Source: Deltaproteobacteria bacterium
GTDB lineage: Bacteria; Desulfobacterota; Syntrophorhabdia; Syntrophorhabdales; JANXAF01
NCBI GenBank assembly: GCA_026417175.1
Contig: JAOADT010000009.1
Coordinates: 18,967 to 82,966 of the forward strand
DNA: 64,000 nt
Reading direction: 5' to 3'
In this document: positions 8,451 through 16,920 of the stretch, piece after piece
Layout: each line of letters begins with the position of its first letter
Position numbering within the stretch: position 1 is the stretch's first letter
Made by a program: the position numbers and the translations under genes
Notes under the pieces: generated by a model
The model's database searches: none
What the model was told of the DNA's origin: nothing
What the model saw: the letters and a program-made list of their open reading frames with translations, nothing else

Positions 8451-9174
8451 GGTTGTTTATTTCACTGGATGTTTTTCAAACTACTATGATCCAGAAATTT
8501 CAAAATCCCTTGTGTATGTAATGGAGAAAAATGGTATAGAAGTCATTGTTCCCGGACAGTTATGCTGTGGAATGCCAATGATGGCAAATGCAAATTTTAA
8601 GGGCGCAAAGAGAAACTATACAAAAATAGTTAGATCACTATATGAGGCTTCAAAAGGAACATATCCCATAGTTACCACATGTCCAAGTTGTAACATGATG
8701 CTTAAAAAGGAAGGGAAGGCTTTTTTCCCATCCGAAGAAGCAGAATATGTCTCCCAAAATATTTACGATTCCTCTGAATTTATAGTTTTGCTCGACTTAA
8801 ACAACAAACTAAATAAAGATTTCGGTAGGCTTGAGCTAAAGGTACTTTACCATAATCCTTGCCATCTTAAGGTTCAAAACATCGAAGCTACTTTATATGT
8901 ACTGAAGCTTATTCCAGGTATTCAAGTTTTGGGCATAAATAGAGACTGTTGCGGTATGGGCGGATCGTTTGGAATGAAGAAGAAAAATTATCCAATCTCA
9001 TCGGCAATTGGTAAAAAGATCTGGAAAATGGTCGAAGATTTAAAACCCGATGGGGTTGTGACAGAGTGCGGTGGCTGTGGTTTACAGATCAGTTCAAAAA
9101 CTCCAATTCAGATTTATCATCCAATGGTGCTTATTAAGATGGCATACAGTGCAGCCGCACAGGAGGCTGCATGA
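8428..9174 (+). CDS. CCG-domain iron-sulfur protein (HdrB/GlpC/LutA-like)
   Basis: A 248-residue protein with two cysteine-rich CCG repeats. The first includes YFTGCFSNYYDP and QLCCGMPMM. The second includes HNPCHLKVQ, DCCGMGGSFGMKK and TECGGCGLQIS. Such domains bind special [4Fe-4S] clusters in HdrB, GlpC and LutA and handle two-electron chemistry with thiols or quinones. The start may be the ATG at 8428 (GGGAG just before it) or at 8443. It overlaps the LUD gene, so the two probably form one electron-transfer unit serving the AOR downstream. Confidence 0.83.
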   Translation: MRKESMDKVVYFTGCFSNYYDPEISKSLVYVMEKNGIEVIVPGQLCCGMPMMANANFKGAKRNYTKIVRSLYEASKGTYPIVTTCPSCNMMLKKEGKAFFPSEEAEYVSQNIYDSSEFIVLLDLNNKLNKDFGRLELKVLYHNPCHLKVQNIEATLYVLKLIPGIQVLGINRDCCGMGGSFGMKKKNYPISSAIGKKIWKMVEDLKPDGVVTECGGCGLQISSKTPIQIYHPMVLIKMAYSAAAQEAA

Positions 9175-9200
9175 GTTTTTCCTAGAGAAAGGAGGATCGC

Positions 9201-9458
9201 ATGTTTAAAGACAAATCGACAGCGGAGACCTTAAAGTCTACTAGGACTTATGGTCAGTTTAGATGCCCTAACCCCACCTGTCTAGACAGGCTTGTGCCGA
9301 AACCAGGGGAAAAAACTGTAAAGTGTCCGAAATGTGGAACAGAGTGGAGGGTGGTTTGGCTAAAACCAGATTTGCCTAGAATTAGGGGTCCAGTTTGGGA
9401 GACAAATATTGAAATCGCTAGAAAAAAATTAGAGGAAGTAGAAAAGAAAGGAGGATAA
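9201..9458 (+). CDS. Small zinc-ribbon protein of unknown function
   Basis: An 85-residue protein with two CxxC-type knuckles, CPNPTC (about residues 23-28) and CPKCG (about 42-46), followed by a lysine- and glutamate-rich C-terminal helix. It could bind zinc or an iron centre. AAAGGAGG precedes the ATG. It lies 3 bp before the AOR gene, so it is translated with it and may help assemble or stabilise that enzyme. I do not recognise a named family. Confidence 0.7.
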   Translation: MFKDKSTAETLKSTRTYGQFRCPNPTCLDRLVPKPGEKTVKCPKCGTEWRVVWLKPDLPRIRGPVWETNIEIARKKLEEVEKKGG

Positions 9459-9461
9459 GGT

Positions 9462-11405
9462 ATGGCATTAAGTAGGAGAGTAGCTTATATTGATCTATCC
9501 ACTGGTAAAATAGAGACTAAACCTATTCCAGTGGAGATAAGAAAAAAGTTTTTAGGCGGAAGAGGGCTCGATGCGTATTTATTGTATAATCATTGTCCTC
9601 CGGGTGTCGATGCATTTTCTCCAGAGAATCCACTTATTGTGAGTGCAGGGCTGTTAGTAGGAACTTTAGCTTCAGCAACATCTAGAACTCATACCATGGC
9701 AAAATCCCCTCTTACAGGACTTTTGGGTAGCTGTAACATGGGGGGCTTTTTCTCACCGGAGCTAAGATGGGCAGGCTTTGATCATCTCGTCATTAAAGGA
9801 AAGGCAGATAAACCAGTTTACATCTGGATTCATAACGGTGAAATAGAGATAAGAGATGCGAAAAATCTTTGGGGCAAGTCTGTAACTGATGCGCAGTGGG
9901 CTGTGAGAGAAGAACTTGGCGATCCTGACGTCAAATGCCTAGTTTGCGGACCGGCGGGGGAAAAGCTTGTGAGATATGCAAACGTAATGACTGGGGTAAA
10001 AAATGCCGGAGGAAGAACGGGAATGGGAGCCGTTATGGGTTCAAAGAACCTAAAACTCATAGCGGTCCGCGGTACAATGGACATTAAGATTGCTTATCCA
10101 AAAGAAGCCTTGGAATTCAACAAAAGATTTATAGAACAGATAACGACAGCCAAGGTTAACCAGACTATGGGAATCTTAGGTACGCCATTCATTTGGGGCG
10201 CCACAAATTCATGGGGCGGTGTGAGAGTAAATAACTTTCAGTATAACCAGCTGCTCTTTGCAGATGACGTAGAGCCTGAAAGGTTCCATGAGATATCTAA
10301 CGAAACATTTGGAAAGTATCACATGGCAGGTTGTTTTGCATGTCAGGTCCATTGTAGAGCTCGATATAGAATACCCGATGGTCCATATAAAGGTTGCTAC
10401 GATGAAGGGCCAGAATATACCACCCAGGGAGCATTTGCAAGTGAGGTGGGTTGTACAAGTGCACTTACCGTGCTTACCGGAAACTACCTATGTAACCAAT
10501 ACGGGGTCGACTGGCTAGAGCTAGGAAGTTTGATTTCCTGGGCGATGGAACTTTATGAAAAGGGAATTCTTACCATAAAAGACACCGGCGGTATAGACCT
10601 AAGATTCGGAAATGACGAGGCTGTTATAGAGATGATAAAACATGTTTGTGAGAGAGACACATGGTTAGGTGACGTTCTTGCTGAAGGTGGACTAAGAGCT
10701 GCAGAGATTATCGGCAAAGATTCTGAACAGTATCTAATTCATGTGAAAGGAATGCAGAATCTCCACTCTGACGAAAGGGCTACACCAGCTTTGGCTTTAA
10801 ACATTGCTACAGCATCTAGAGGTTCTGACCATCTGCGTAGCAGACCAGCCATAGACCTCTACCATCTTCCTGAACCTGTATTGAGAAAGATATATTCAAG
10901 CCCTATTCCTTATGATGGACCCCTTAGCTCTGATTTTAGAGAATACGCGGGAAAACCGTGGCAAGTATTCTGGCAGGAGCAGTGTTTCATGGCTGTCGAC
11001 TGTCTAGGTATTTGTAAGTATCACACTACATTCTTGGGTGCGACTCTTCCAAACTTTGAGGATTGGCCAAAGGTCATATATTACAATACAGGTCTTGAAT
11101 TCACACCTCAGGAACTCTGGACCATCGCAGAAAGATGTAACAACATGGAAAGACTCTTCAACATTAGAGAAGGTCTAACCCCTGATGATCCCCACAAAGG
11201 TGACATTCTGGTTGATAGGTACTTCAATGAACCGGCAAAAAGAGGTGCCCCAGATGTTATCGGTGCCCGAATTGACAGAGAGAAGTTTTTAAAGATGAGA
11301 GCAGAGTTTTACAGATACCACGGATGGGATGAAAAAACTGGGGCTCCCACGGAAGAAACTTTAAAAAGGCTTGGTATTGACAACGAGCCGTCCCATCTCT
11401 TATAA
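9462..11405 (+). CDS. Aldehyde ferredoxin oxidoreductase-family tungsten/molybdenum enzyme
   Basis: A 647-residue AOR-family protein (bis-pterin W or Mo enzyme). The N-terminal pterin-binding domain has GGRGLDAYLLY and GNMGGF-like segments. The [4Fe-4S] ligands CFACQVHC lie at 291, 294 and 298, with a fourth Cys in the DCLGICK segment. The C-terminal NIATASRGSDHLR is typical. The usual active-site PEYET is PEYTT here, so the catalytic Glu of classical AOR is not conserved. The Glu/His set of the benzoyl-CoA reductase subunit BamB is also absent around residues 250-260. The substrate is therefore open. AGGAGG-like sites precede it and the next gene. Confidence 0.9.
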   Translation: MALSRRVAYIDLSTGKIETKPIPVEIRKKFLGGRGLDAYLLYNHCPPGVDAFSPENPLIVSAGLLVGTLASATSRTHTMAKSPLTGLLGSCNMGGFFSPELRWAGFDHLVIKGKADKPVYIWIHNGEIEIRDAKNLWGKSVTDAQWAVREELGDPDVKCLVCGPAGEKLVRYANVMTGVKNAGGRTGMGAVMGSKNLKLIAVRGTMDIKIAYPKEALEFNKRFIEQITTAKVNQTMGILGTPFIWGATNSWGGVRVNNFQYNQLLFADDVEPERFHEISNETFGKYHMAGCFACQVHCRARYRIPDGPYKGCYDEGPEYTTQGAFASEVGCTSALTVLTGNYLCNQYGVDWLELGSLISWAMELYEKGILTIKDTGGIDLRFGNDEAVIEMIKHVCERDTWLGDVLAEGGLRAAEIIGKDSEQYLIHVKGMQNLHSDERATPALALNIATASRGSDHLRSRPAIDLYHLPEPVLRKIYSSPIPYDGPLSSDFREYAGKPWQVFWQEQCFMAVDCLGICKYHTTFLGATLPNFEDWPKVIYYNTGLEFTPQELWTIAERCNNMERLFNIREGLTPDDPHKGDILVDRYFNEPAKRGAPDVIGARIDREKFLKMRAEFYRYHGWDEKTGAPTEETLKRLGIDNEPSHLL

Positions 11406-11417
11406 AAGGAGGTAGTT

Positions 11418-11936
11418 ATGCACGAGAAAGCGAATGCAAAGGCTCTTGTAATAAACTACGAAAAATGCACTGGTTGTAGACTCTGTGAACTTGTCTGTTC
11501 TGTTTACCACAACGGCGTGTCTAATCCCGCAAAAGCCAGAATAAAGGTCGAAAAGTGGGAATGGGAAGGACTCTACATTCCTATGTCCTGTAGGCAGTGC
11601 ATAGACGCACCGTGCATGAATGTGTGTCCCGTAAGAGCTATATCAAGGGATGAAGAACTGGGCCGTGTTGTGGTTGATCATAATGTCTGTATCGGCTGTA
11701 GGTCATGCGTGGCAGTTTGCCCGTTTGGTGCAATGGGCTTTGATCCTGCTGAAAGAAAGGTTTTTAAATGCGATCTCTGCGATGGAGACCCACAGTGCGT
11801 CCGTTTTTGCGACGAAAAGGCTGTAAATTACACTGAGGTCTCGAGAGAATCTCTCTTCAGAAAAAGAGATGCCGCAGAAAAGATTGCTCAAGCTCACAAA
11901 AAGTCTACGGAGTTAATCTCCGAGATGCTAGATTAA
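11418..11936 (+). CDS. Ferredoxin-like electron-transfer subunit (HycB/DmsB type)
   Basis: A 172-residue protein with four cysteine clusters for up to four [4Fe-4S] centres: CTGCRLCELVC, CRQCIDAPCMNVC, CIGCRSCVAVCPFG and CDLCDGDPQCVRFC. It follows the AOR gene by 12 nt with an AAAGGAGG site and should take electrons from the AOR and pass them to the LUD/CCG pair or to ferredoxin. A strong terminator begins at its stop codon, closing the operon. Confidence 0.88.
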   Translation: MHEKANAKALVINYEKCTGCRLCELVCSVYHNGVSNPAKARIKVEKWEWEGLYIPMSCRQCIDAPCMNVCPVRAISRDEELGRVVVDHNVCIGCRSCVAVCPFGAMGFDPAERKVFKCDLCDGDPQCVRFCDEKAVNYTEVSRESLFRKRDAAEKIAQAHKKSTELISEMLD

Positions 11937-11966
11937 AAAGGGGCGGACATTCCGCCCCTTTTTCTT
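11936..11966 (+). terminator. Rho-independent terminator closing the AOR operon
   Basis: A 12-bp stem, AAAAGGGGCGGA (11936-11947) with TCCGCCCCTTTT (11951-11962), a 3-nt loop, and a following T-run. Confidence 0.92.
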
Positions 11967-11979
11967 TGGAGGTCCATAA

Positions 11980-12246
11980 ATGTCCGTGAAAGTCTTTGTT
12001 CATCCCTTCTTAAACAATGGGAAAGAATTAGAAGTGGAAGTTAAAGGTTCTACCGTAGGAGAGTGTATCAGAGAGCTTCTTAAGGTTCATCCCCAGATAG
12101 AAGAGAAGCTATTTGACAAAAACAAAAAAATAAGAGGCTATATTGACATACTCGTTAACTCAAAGAGCGCTTTCCCTAAGGAATTGGCCCATCCGGTAAG
12201 CGATGGTGATACCATAAATCTTATTGTATTTCTCTCAGGTGGATAG
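11980..12246 (+). CDS. MoaD/ThiS-family sulfur carrier
   Basis: An 88-residue ubiquitin-fold protein ending in SGG, the C-terminal Gly-Gly that is adenylated and thiocarboxylated in MoaD and ThiS. GDTINLIVFLSGG is the usual C-terminal strand. TTTGGAGGT lies 7 nt before the ATG. It sits just after the AOR operon terminator, so it is likely a read-through or separately transcribed partner supplying sulfur for the tungstopterin or molybdopterin cofactor. The nearby molybdenum hydroxylase is another possible client. Confidence 0.85.
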   Translation: MSVKVFVHPFLNNGKELEVEVKGSTVGECIRELLKVHPQIEEKLFDKNKKIRGYIDILVNSKSAFPKELAHPVSDGDTINLIVFLSGG

Positions 12247-12249
12247 AAA

Positions 12250-12294
12250 AAATGAGGGGACTATACTCCCCTCATTTGTGTATTCTTCTTTTTG
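12250..12294. terminator. Bidirectional Rho-independent terminator
   Basis: An 11-bp stem, AAATGAGGGGA (12250-12260) with TCCCCTCATTT (12267-12277). It is followed by T-rich sequence on the plus strand and by TTTTTTCT on the minus strand. It serves both the moaD-like gene and the convergent molybdenum-hydroxylase operon. Confidence 0.88.
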
Positions 12295-12301
12295 TAAGCT
12301 T

Positions 12302-12754
12302 TTAACTAAGAGCCTTTAGTTTCTCTTGAAGGTTTTTTGTGAATTCTTTCTCTACATCCTTGGCCTTTGCCCTCATTATTCTATCTCCAAACATAGCAAG
12401 TTTACCAACTATATTAACATCAGTCCTGTAAGTTATCTCCACCTCTCCGTTTCCAAGATCCTTCAGGTCAACAACACTTCTTTGCTTAAAATGTCCAAGT
12501 TTTGTGACATCCTCTCCTTCTCCCTCTATCTCGATGTGTGTTGGTTTTTCCACCTTTGTCAACCTATTTATGAACTTTAGCTTCGCAGAAATCGGACCCA
12601 CCTTTTGTTTTACAACACATTCGTAAGTGTTCTCATCAATCAATTTTACAGATTCTGCCCCAGGTAGACACGTCATTATGGTGTCAGGTTTAAGAAGAAA
12701 ATCGAATAACTTTTCAATTTCCGCCCTCAATTTGAATCCACCCTCTATAACCAT
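12302..12754 (-). CDS. CoxG-like SRPBCC protein
   Basis: A 150-residue protein of the CoxG (carbon monoxide dehydrogenase subunit G) family, SRPBCC fold. It begins with the typical FKLRAEIEKLFDFLLKPDTIMTCLPGAESV, and GDRIMRAKAKDVEKEFTKNLQEKL is the C-terminal helix. In cox loci CoxG helps anchor or recruit the molybdenum hydroxylase to the membrane. Here it ends the molybdenum-hydroxylase operon, which supports an accessory role, though the enzyme itself is not a CO dehydrogenase. Confidence 0.85.
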   Translation of the reverse strand: MVIEGGFKLRAEIEKLFDFLLKPDTIMTCLPGAESVKLIDENTYECVVKQKVGPISAKLKFINRLTKVEKPTHIEIEGEGEDVTKLGHFKQRSVVDLKDLGNGEVEITYRTDVNIVGKLAMFGDRIMRAKAKDVEKEFTKNLQEKLKALS

Positions 12755-12770
12755 ATACCTTCCTCCGTTT

Positions 12771-12992
12771 TTAGTCTTTTATTTCTGCCTGTGATTCTTC
12801 CACAACCTTGGCCAAAATTTCGTAACTTTTGTTTCCCGGACCAGTGGCCTGCTCGAGAAGTAAGTCTATAAAAGAGTATCCTTTCGATTCAACCCACCCC
12901 CTGTGCGGTTTATCTCCGGTTCCAAAGATATGACGAGCAACTTGGAGACTCGTAACATACTGTTTTTTACATACCGGACACCTGAAATTCAC
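12771..12992 (-). CDS. Small C2H2-type zinc-finger-like protein
   Basis: A 73-residue protein with CPVC at residues 5-8 followed by His21 and His30 in a CxxC-x12-H-x8-H arrangement, then a helical C-terminus. It is probably a zinc-binding protein. It lies between the large molybdenum-hydroxylase subunit and CoxG in one operon with tight spacing and an AAGGAGG-type site. A function in assembly of the enzyme is a guess from position only. Confidence 0.68.
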   Translation of the reverse strand: MNFRCPVCKKQYVTSLQVARHIFGTGDKPHRGWVESKGYSFIDLLLEQATGPGNKSYEILAKVVEESQAEIKD

Positions 12993-13014
12993 GGTCTACC
13001 TCCTTTCTCGCCAA

Positions 13015-15348
13015 CTAATTGGCCTCCTTTTTTTCACTTTTTTCCCGTAAAGCCTTAAGTATTCTCTCGGGTGTAAATGGCAGTTCTTTCAATTGGATTC
13101 CAAGCGCATGGAAAATGGCATTTCCCAGTGCGGCAGCGGTCGGATTGGTTAGACCTTCCCCGGCCTCTTTTGCTCCATATGGACCTTCTGCTTCGTAAGT
13201 ATCTATTTCTATCATGCCGGTCTTGGGCATATCTGTTGCTCTTATTACCTTATAATCCACAAGGTTCGGATTGAGAATCTTTCCCTCGTCCATAGGTTGA
13301 TCTTCGAGGTATCCATATCCAAGGGCCATAGCGGCAGCTCCCTCTAACTGCCCAATAAGTCCAAGTGGATTTATAGGCTGACCACAATCGTGGGCAGTCA
13401 TAACCTCATGTATGGTAATCTTACCCGTTTCAGGATCAACTTCAGCATCCACAGCCTGCATCATATAACTATATGCGGGTGAAATCATTCCTTTTCTGCG
13501 TGGAGTGTAGTATCCACGTCCAACTATTCTCTGTCCGTCTTTGGCTCTTATTGCCTTCTTTACCAGGTCCTCATATTTCATACCCCTTTCAGGCCTTGCA
13601 ATTACGTGAACCCATCTATCTTTGATGTCAAGATCGTATACGATATTCAATCCCATCTCGGCGTAAGCAAATTCGAGTAATTGTTTCTTTGCGTCCTCTG
13701 CAGCCATTTTAACAGCATTCCCTGCCATTAAGGTCTGACGAGAACCCCATGCTCCCAGGTCAGGAGGGCATATTCCCGTGTCACCTGAAAATACCCTCAC
13801 ATCCTCAACTCTTACTCCTAAAGTTTCCGCACATATCATTGCCATTGTGGTATTAGAACCCTGACCTATCTCCTGACATCCAACATAAAGATCTACGGTT
13901 CCGTCATGGTTTATAATCACGACTGCTGAAGAGAATGAATAGGGCGTGTCAAACCAGTTAAATATTCCACCTGACATAAATCCGGCAGCGGATATCCCTA
14001 TAGCTCTGTTAGGTCCAAGGTCTCCTTTAGATTTTACCCACTGTTCAATTTTGTCTATGCACTGAGTCATTCCACAACTCTGGATGTAAGCCTGTCCAGG
14101 AACTTCATAACATTCTGTATGAGCATTCTTTCTTCTCACCTCAAATGGATCAAGTCCTAAATCTTTACACATCCATTCGATTTGCTGCTCTGAGCAGAAC
14201 ATTGCCTGAGGAGCACCGAAACCTCGCATAGCTGTCGAAGGAAGCGTATTTGTATAGACCCTGAAGCCATCATATCTGTATGCCCTCCACTTGTAAGGAA
14301 ACGAGCAAAAAAATCCAGTCAAGTAAAGAGCCGTAGCCCCCATCCCCGTGTAGGCACCGCCGTTTGTAAAGACTCTTACTTCTCTAGCAAGAAATGTTCC
14401 GTCCTTCTTCATGGCAGTACGAACATAGTAATACATCGGTGTCCTTCTCTTTGATGCTATGAAATCTTCCTCTCTTGTAAAAACTATTTTTACTGGTCTG
14501 CAAAGTTTTTTCGAAAGAACTGCGCTACAGAACATCGCCGCATCCAGCTCGAATTTACCACCGAAACCGCCACCCACGTACTGGGCGATAACCCTAACAT
14601 CTCCTTCTCTTAAACCAAGTACCCATGCAAGCAAAGCCTGCATGTAATAGGGAGCTTGGGTTGAACACCAAACTGTGAGTTTCCCGTCGGGAGTGTAGCT
14701 AGAAACCGCTGCTCTTGTTTCCATACACATATGATGCTGACTTGAAGTCCGGAACCAGTCTTCTCTTATATAACCATCTTTTTCTGCCTCTGCAAAAGCT
14801 TCTTCAACGTCACCCCATTCTATATGTCGAGTCACATTTATGTTTCTCTCCACACCTTCGTGTATCTCTGGCGCATCCTTCTTCATAGCATCAATTGGAT
14901 TAAATACGGCAGGAAGTACCTCATATTCAACCTCTATGAGATCAAGAGCCTTTTCTGCAATCTCTTCACTTATTGCAGCAACAGCTGCAACCGGCTCACC
15001 TATGTATCTTACTTTATCTACCGCAAGGATCTGCTCATCACACAGCTCTTTATATCGTCTCCATATTCCCTGTTTAATACCTAATGTATCTTTGCCAGTT
15101 ACAACGGCCATCACTCCAGGGAGTTCTAAAGCCTTTGAATAATCTATGTTTTTAATTTTTGCATGGGGATGAGGACTTCTTAGAATTTTGCCGTATAGCA
15201 TATTTGGTAGTTTTATATCAAAAGTATACTGTGCTCTACCTGTTACCTTTGCATAACCATCTATGTTTCGGGTTTTATGGTTTATGACTGTGTATCTTAC
15301 GCCTGTCTTGAACATAGAATATCTTAGTTCTCTAATTTCCCCGCTCAT
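13015..15348 (-). CDS. Xanthine dehydrogenase-family molybdenum hydroxylase, large (molybdopterin) subunit
   Basis: A 777-residue molybdopterin subunit. It has the N-terminal a/b hammerhead (IDGYAKVTGRAQYTFDI), YVGGGFGGKFE, TAMRGFGAPQAMF and the C-terminal YGAKEAGEGLTNP, whose Glu is the expected catalytic base. The form I CO-dehydrogenase loop AYxCSFR is absent, and the RGFG segment is xanthine-dehydrogenase-like. The substrate is unknown; purines, aromatics, aldehydes and hydroxybenzoyl-CoA are family possibilities. It lies 1 bp from the [2Fe-2S] subunit gene with an AAGGAGGG site. Confidence 0.92.
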   Translation of the reverse strand: MSGEIRELRYSMFKTGVRYTVINHKTRNIDGYAKVTGRAQYTFDIKLPNMLYGKILRSPHPHAKIKNIDYSKALELPGVMAVVTGKDTLGIKQGIWRRYKELCDEQILAVDKVRYIGEPVAAVAAISEEIAEKALDLIEVEYEVLPAVFNPIDAMKKDAPEIHEGVERNINVTRHIEWGDVEEAFAEAEKDGYIREDWFRTSSQHHMCMETRAAVSSYTPDGKLTVWCSTQAPYYMQALLAWVLGLREGDVRVIAQYVGGGFGGKFELDAAMFCSAVLSKKLCRPVKIVFTREEDFIASKRRTPMYYYVRTAMKKDGTFLAREVRVFTNGGAYTGMGATALYLTGFFCSFPYKWRAYRYDGFRVYTNTLPSTAMRGFGAPQAMFCSEQQIEWMCKDLGLDPFEVRRKNAHTECYEVPGQAYIQSCGMTQCIDKIEQWVKSKGDLGPNRAIGISAAGFMSGGIFNWFDTPYSFSSAVVIINHDGTVDLYVGCQEIGQGSNTTMAMICAETLGVRVEDVRVFSGDTGICPPDLGAWGSRQTLMAGNAVKMAAEDAKKQLLEFAYAEMGLNIVYDLDIKDRWVHVIARPERGMKYEDLVKKAIRAKDGQRIVGRGYYTPRRKGMISPAYSYMMQAVDAEVDPETGKITIHEVMTAHDCGQPINPLGLIGQLEGAAAMALGYGYLEDQPMDEGKILNPNLVDYKVIRATDMPKTGMIEIDTYEAEGPYGAKEAGEGLTNPTAAALGNAIFHALGIQLKELPFTPERILKALREKSEKKEAN

Positions 15349-15349
15349 A

Positions 15350-15835
15350 TTAGCCCTCCTTGTATTCTCCTTTTGATACTGCTTCTATGGCCCTTATAAT
15401 GCTGTTATAACCTGTGCATCTGCAAATATTTCCTTCTATTCCCTCCCTTATTTCCTCCTCGGTGAGGACCTTTCCTTCGTTCTCTTTAAGAAGGGCTGTC
15501 GCAGACATTAGCATACCGGGGGTGCAGAATCCACATTGAAACGCCCCGTAATCCAAAAAAGCTTCCTGGATAGGACTTAATTTTCCGTTCTTCTCTAGCC
15601 CTTCTACAGTAGTCACATTCATTCCCTCTACCTGCATCGCAAGCACCGAGCATGACTTAACTGCCATATCCTCAACCATCACTGTACAGGCACCACAAGA
15701 ACCGCTTTCACACCCCTTTTTTGTTCCGGTAAATCCGATGTGATCTCTTATCACATCTACAAGAAGGGTTTTAGGATTAATAAAAATTTCATACTCAAGT
15801 CCATTAAGTTTAAATCTAAGCAGTTTTTTCTCCAT
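15350..15835 (-). CDS. Molybdenum hydroxylase small subunit with two [2Fe-2S] clusters
   Basis: A 161-residue protein. The plant-ferredoxin-type motif CESGSCGACTVMV with a later Cys lies at about residues 40-62, and the second cluster motif CGFCTPGML...CRCTGY at about 101-140. It transfers electrons from the molybdenum centre to the FAD subunit. The order medium, small, large is the usual cox/xdh order. AGGAGGG-type sites precede each gene, so the three subunits are made from one mRNA. Confidence 0.95.
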   Translation of the reverse strand: MEKKLLRFKLNGLEYEIFINPKTLLVDVIRDHIGFTGTKKGCESGSCGACTVMVEDMAVKSCSVLAMQVEGMNVTTVEGLEKNGKLSPIQEAFLDYGAFQCGFCTPGMLMSATALLKENEGKVLTEEEIREGIEGNICRCTGYNSIIRAIEAVSKGEYKEG

Positions 15836-15850
15836 GAAGCCCTCCTTACT

Positions 15851-16714
15851 CTATATCGCCTTCCAAGCGGCGACCAGCATTCTTCTTGTCAGGACGCTAA
15901 CCAAGTGTCTTCTGAACTCTTCAGATGCGTGAATGTCAGATACAGGTTCACATTCCTCAGAAGCAATTTTACCAGCTTCTGCGAATAATTTTTCATCGTA
16001 TTTTTGTCCTATGACTGCTCCTTCTGCTTTTCTTGCTCTTATCGGCACCCTTCCGGCATTTCCAAGACAAATTTTGGCATCCGTACAGACCCCTGCCTCA
16101 TTTAACGTAACCTTTACGGCTACACCGACGATGCCCATGTCATTTCTCAAGAGATTAAACTTTTGATAAGCACATCCACTCCTGGGGGGCAAAACAGGAA
16201 CATTAATTTCCTTTATGATTTCATCTTCGTTCAACTGAGTAGTAAAATAATCAACAAAAAATTCTTCGAGTAACATGGTTCTCTCTCCCTTTAGGCTCGC
16301 AAGAGTAATCTCCGCACCCAAAACTATAAGAACAGGTGCAGGATCTCCGGCCGGGTCTGCATGTGCAAGATTTCCACCAATCGTTCCCCAGTTCCTGGTT
16401 TGTATGGATGCCAGTCTGTTCTCCATATCAGCGATAACTGGATAGCGCCTCTTGATCACATCCGATTTTTCGATTGCCCGATGTGTGGTTGTCGCCCCGA
16501 TTGCTAGTCCCTTTTTTTCATCAAATCTTATATAGTTCAACTCATTTAAGTGTTTAATATCTATGACGTATTCCGGAGCCACCATCCCTTGCCTCATAAC
16601 AATAAGAAGCGACTGCCCCCCACATAATATTTTGCTTCTGTCCCCGTACTCAGAGAGCATTGTCATTGCTTCCTGCAATGAGTCGGGCCTTAAGTAATGA
16701 AAATCGTGTATCAT
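15851..16714 (-). CDS. Molybdenum hydroxylase FAD-binding medium subunit
   Basis: A 287-residue FAD-binding subunit of the CoxM/XdhB type, with GGQSLL near residue 33 and TIGGNLAHADPAGDP near 113, both FAD-contacting. It lacks the inserted [4Fe-4S] loop known from the beta subunit of 4-hydroxybenzoyl-CoA reductase (324 residues in that family), so that assignment is unlikely. It overlaps the upstream small gene by 4 nt. Confidence 0.93.
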   Translation of the reverse strand: MIHDFHYLRPDSLQEAMTMLSEYGDRSKILCGGQSLLIVMRQGMVAPEYVIDIKHLNELNYIRFDEKKGLAIGATTTHRAIEKSDVIKRRYPVIADMENRLASIQTRNWGTIGGNLAHADPAGDPAPVLIVLGAEITLASLKGERTMLLEEFFVDYFTTQLNEDEIIKEINVPVLPPRSGCAYQKFNLLRNDMGIVGVAVKVTLNEAGVCTDAKICLGNAGRVPIRARKAEGAVIGQKYDEKLFAEAGKIASEECEPVSDIHASEEFRRHLVSVLTRRMLVAAWKAI

Positions 16715-16920
16715 AGCTCACTCCTTTCTATGAGTTCTTCAACATTTCTTATCACTTTCTTACATGTGAATAACTCTTCCGGAATTGAAAACTGTAAGTC
16801 ATCTTGGGAGTCCACTCTGTATTCCCCAGATATACAAAGATAGTAATGTCTTCCTCTGTAAATGGGACACTCGATACAGACTGATCCAGATATGGGGCAC
16901 ACAATTCTTATTTTTGTCAT
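16711..16920 (-). CDS. Small cysteine-rich protein heading the molybdenum-hydroxylase operon
   Basis: A 69-residue protein with cysteines clustered at the N-terminus (CPISGSVCIECPIYRG and a later Cys, about residues 8-29) plus one more near residue 53. The spacing could hold a zinc or [4Fe-4S] site. GGGAAGG lies 6 nt before the ATG and the stop overlaps the FAD-subunit start, so it is a real, coupled gene. I do not recognise the family. A maturation or electron-transfer role is inferred from position only. Confidence 0.65.
   Translation of the reverse strand: MTKIRIVCPISGSVCIECPIYRGRHYYLCISGEYRVDSQDDLQFSIPEELFTCKKVIRNVEELIERSEL

Noticed and set aside
9462..11936. AOR and ferredoxin genes as BamBC of class II benzoyl-CoA reductase
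   Set aside because: Length and neighbours are similar, but the active-site Glu/His residues expected around positions 250-260 of BamB are not there, and BamE-I genes are missing.
13015..16714. Aerobic-type CO dehydrogenase (CoxMSL) suggested by CoxG
   Set aside because: The AYxCSFR loop of form I CoxL is absent, and the RGFGAPQ segment is like xanthine dehydrogenase.
13015..16714. 4-hydroxybenzoyl-CoA reductase
   Set aside because: The FAD subunit is only 287 residues and lacks the extra [4Fe-4S] loop of that enzyme's beta subunit.
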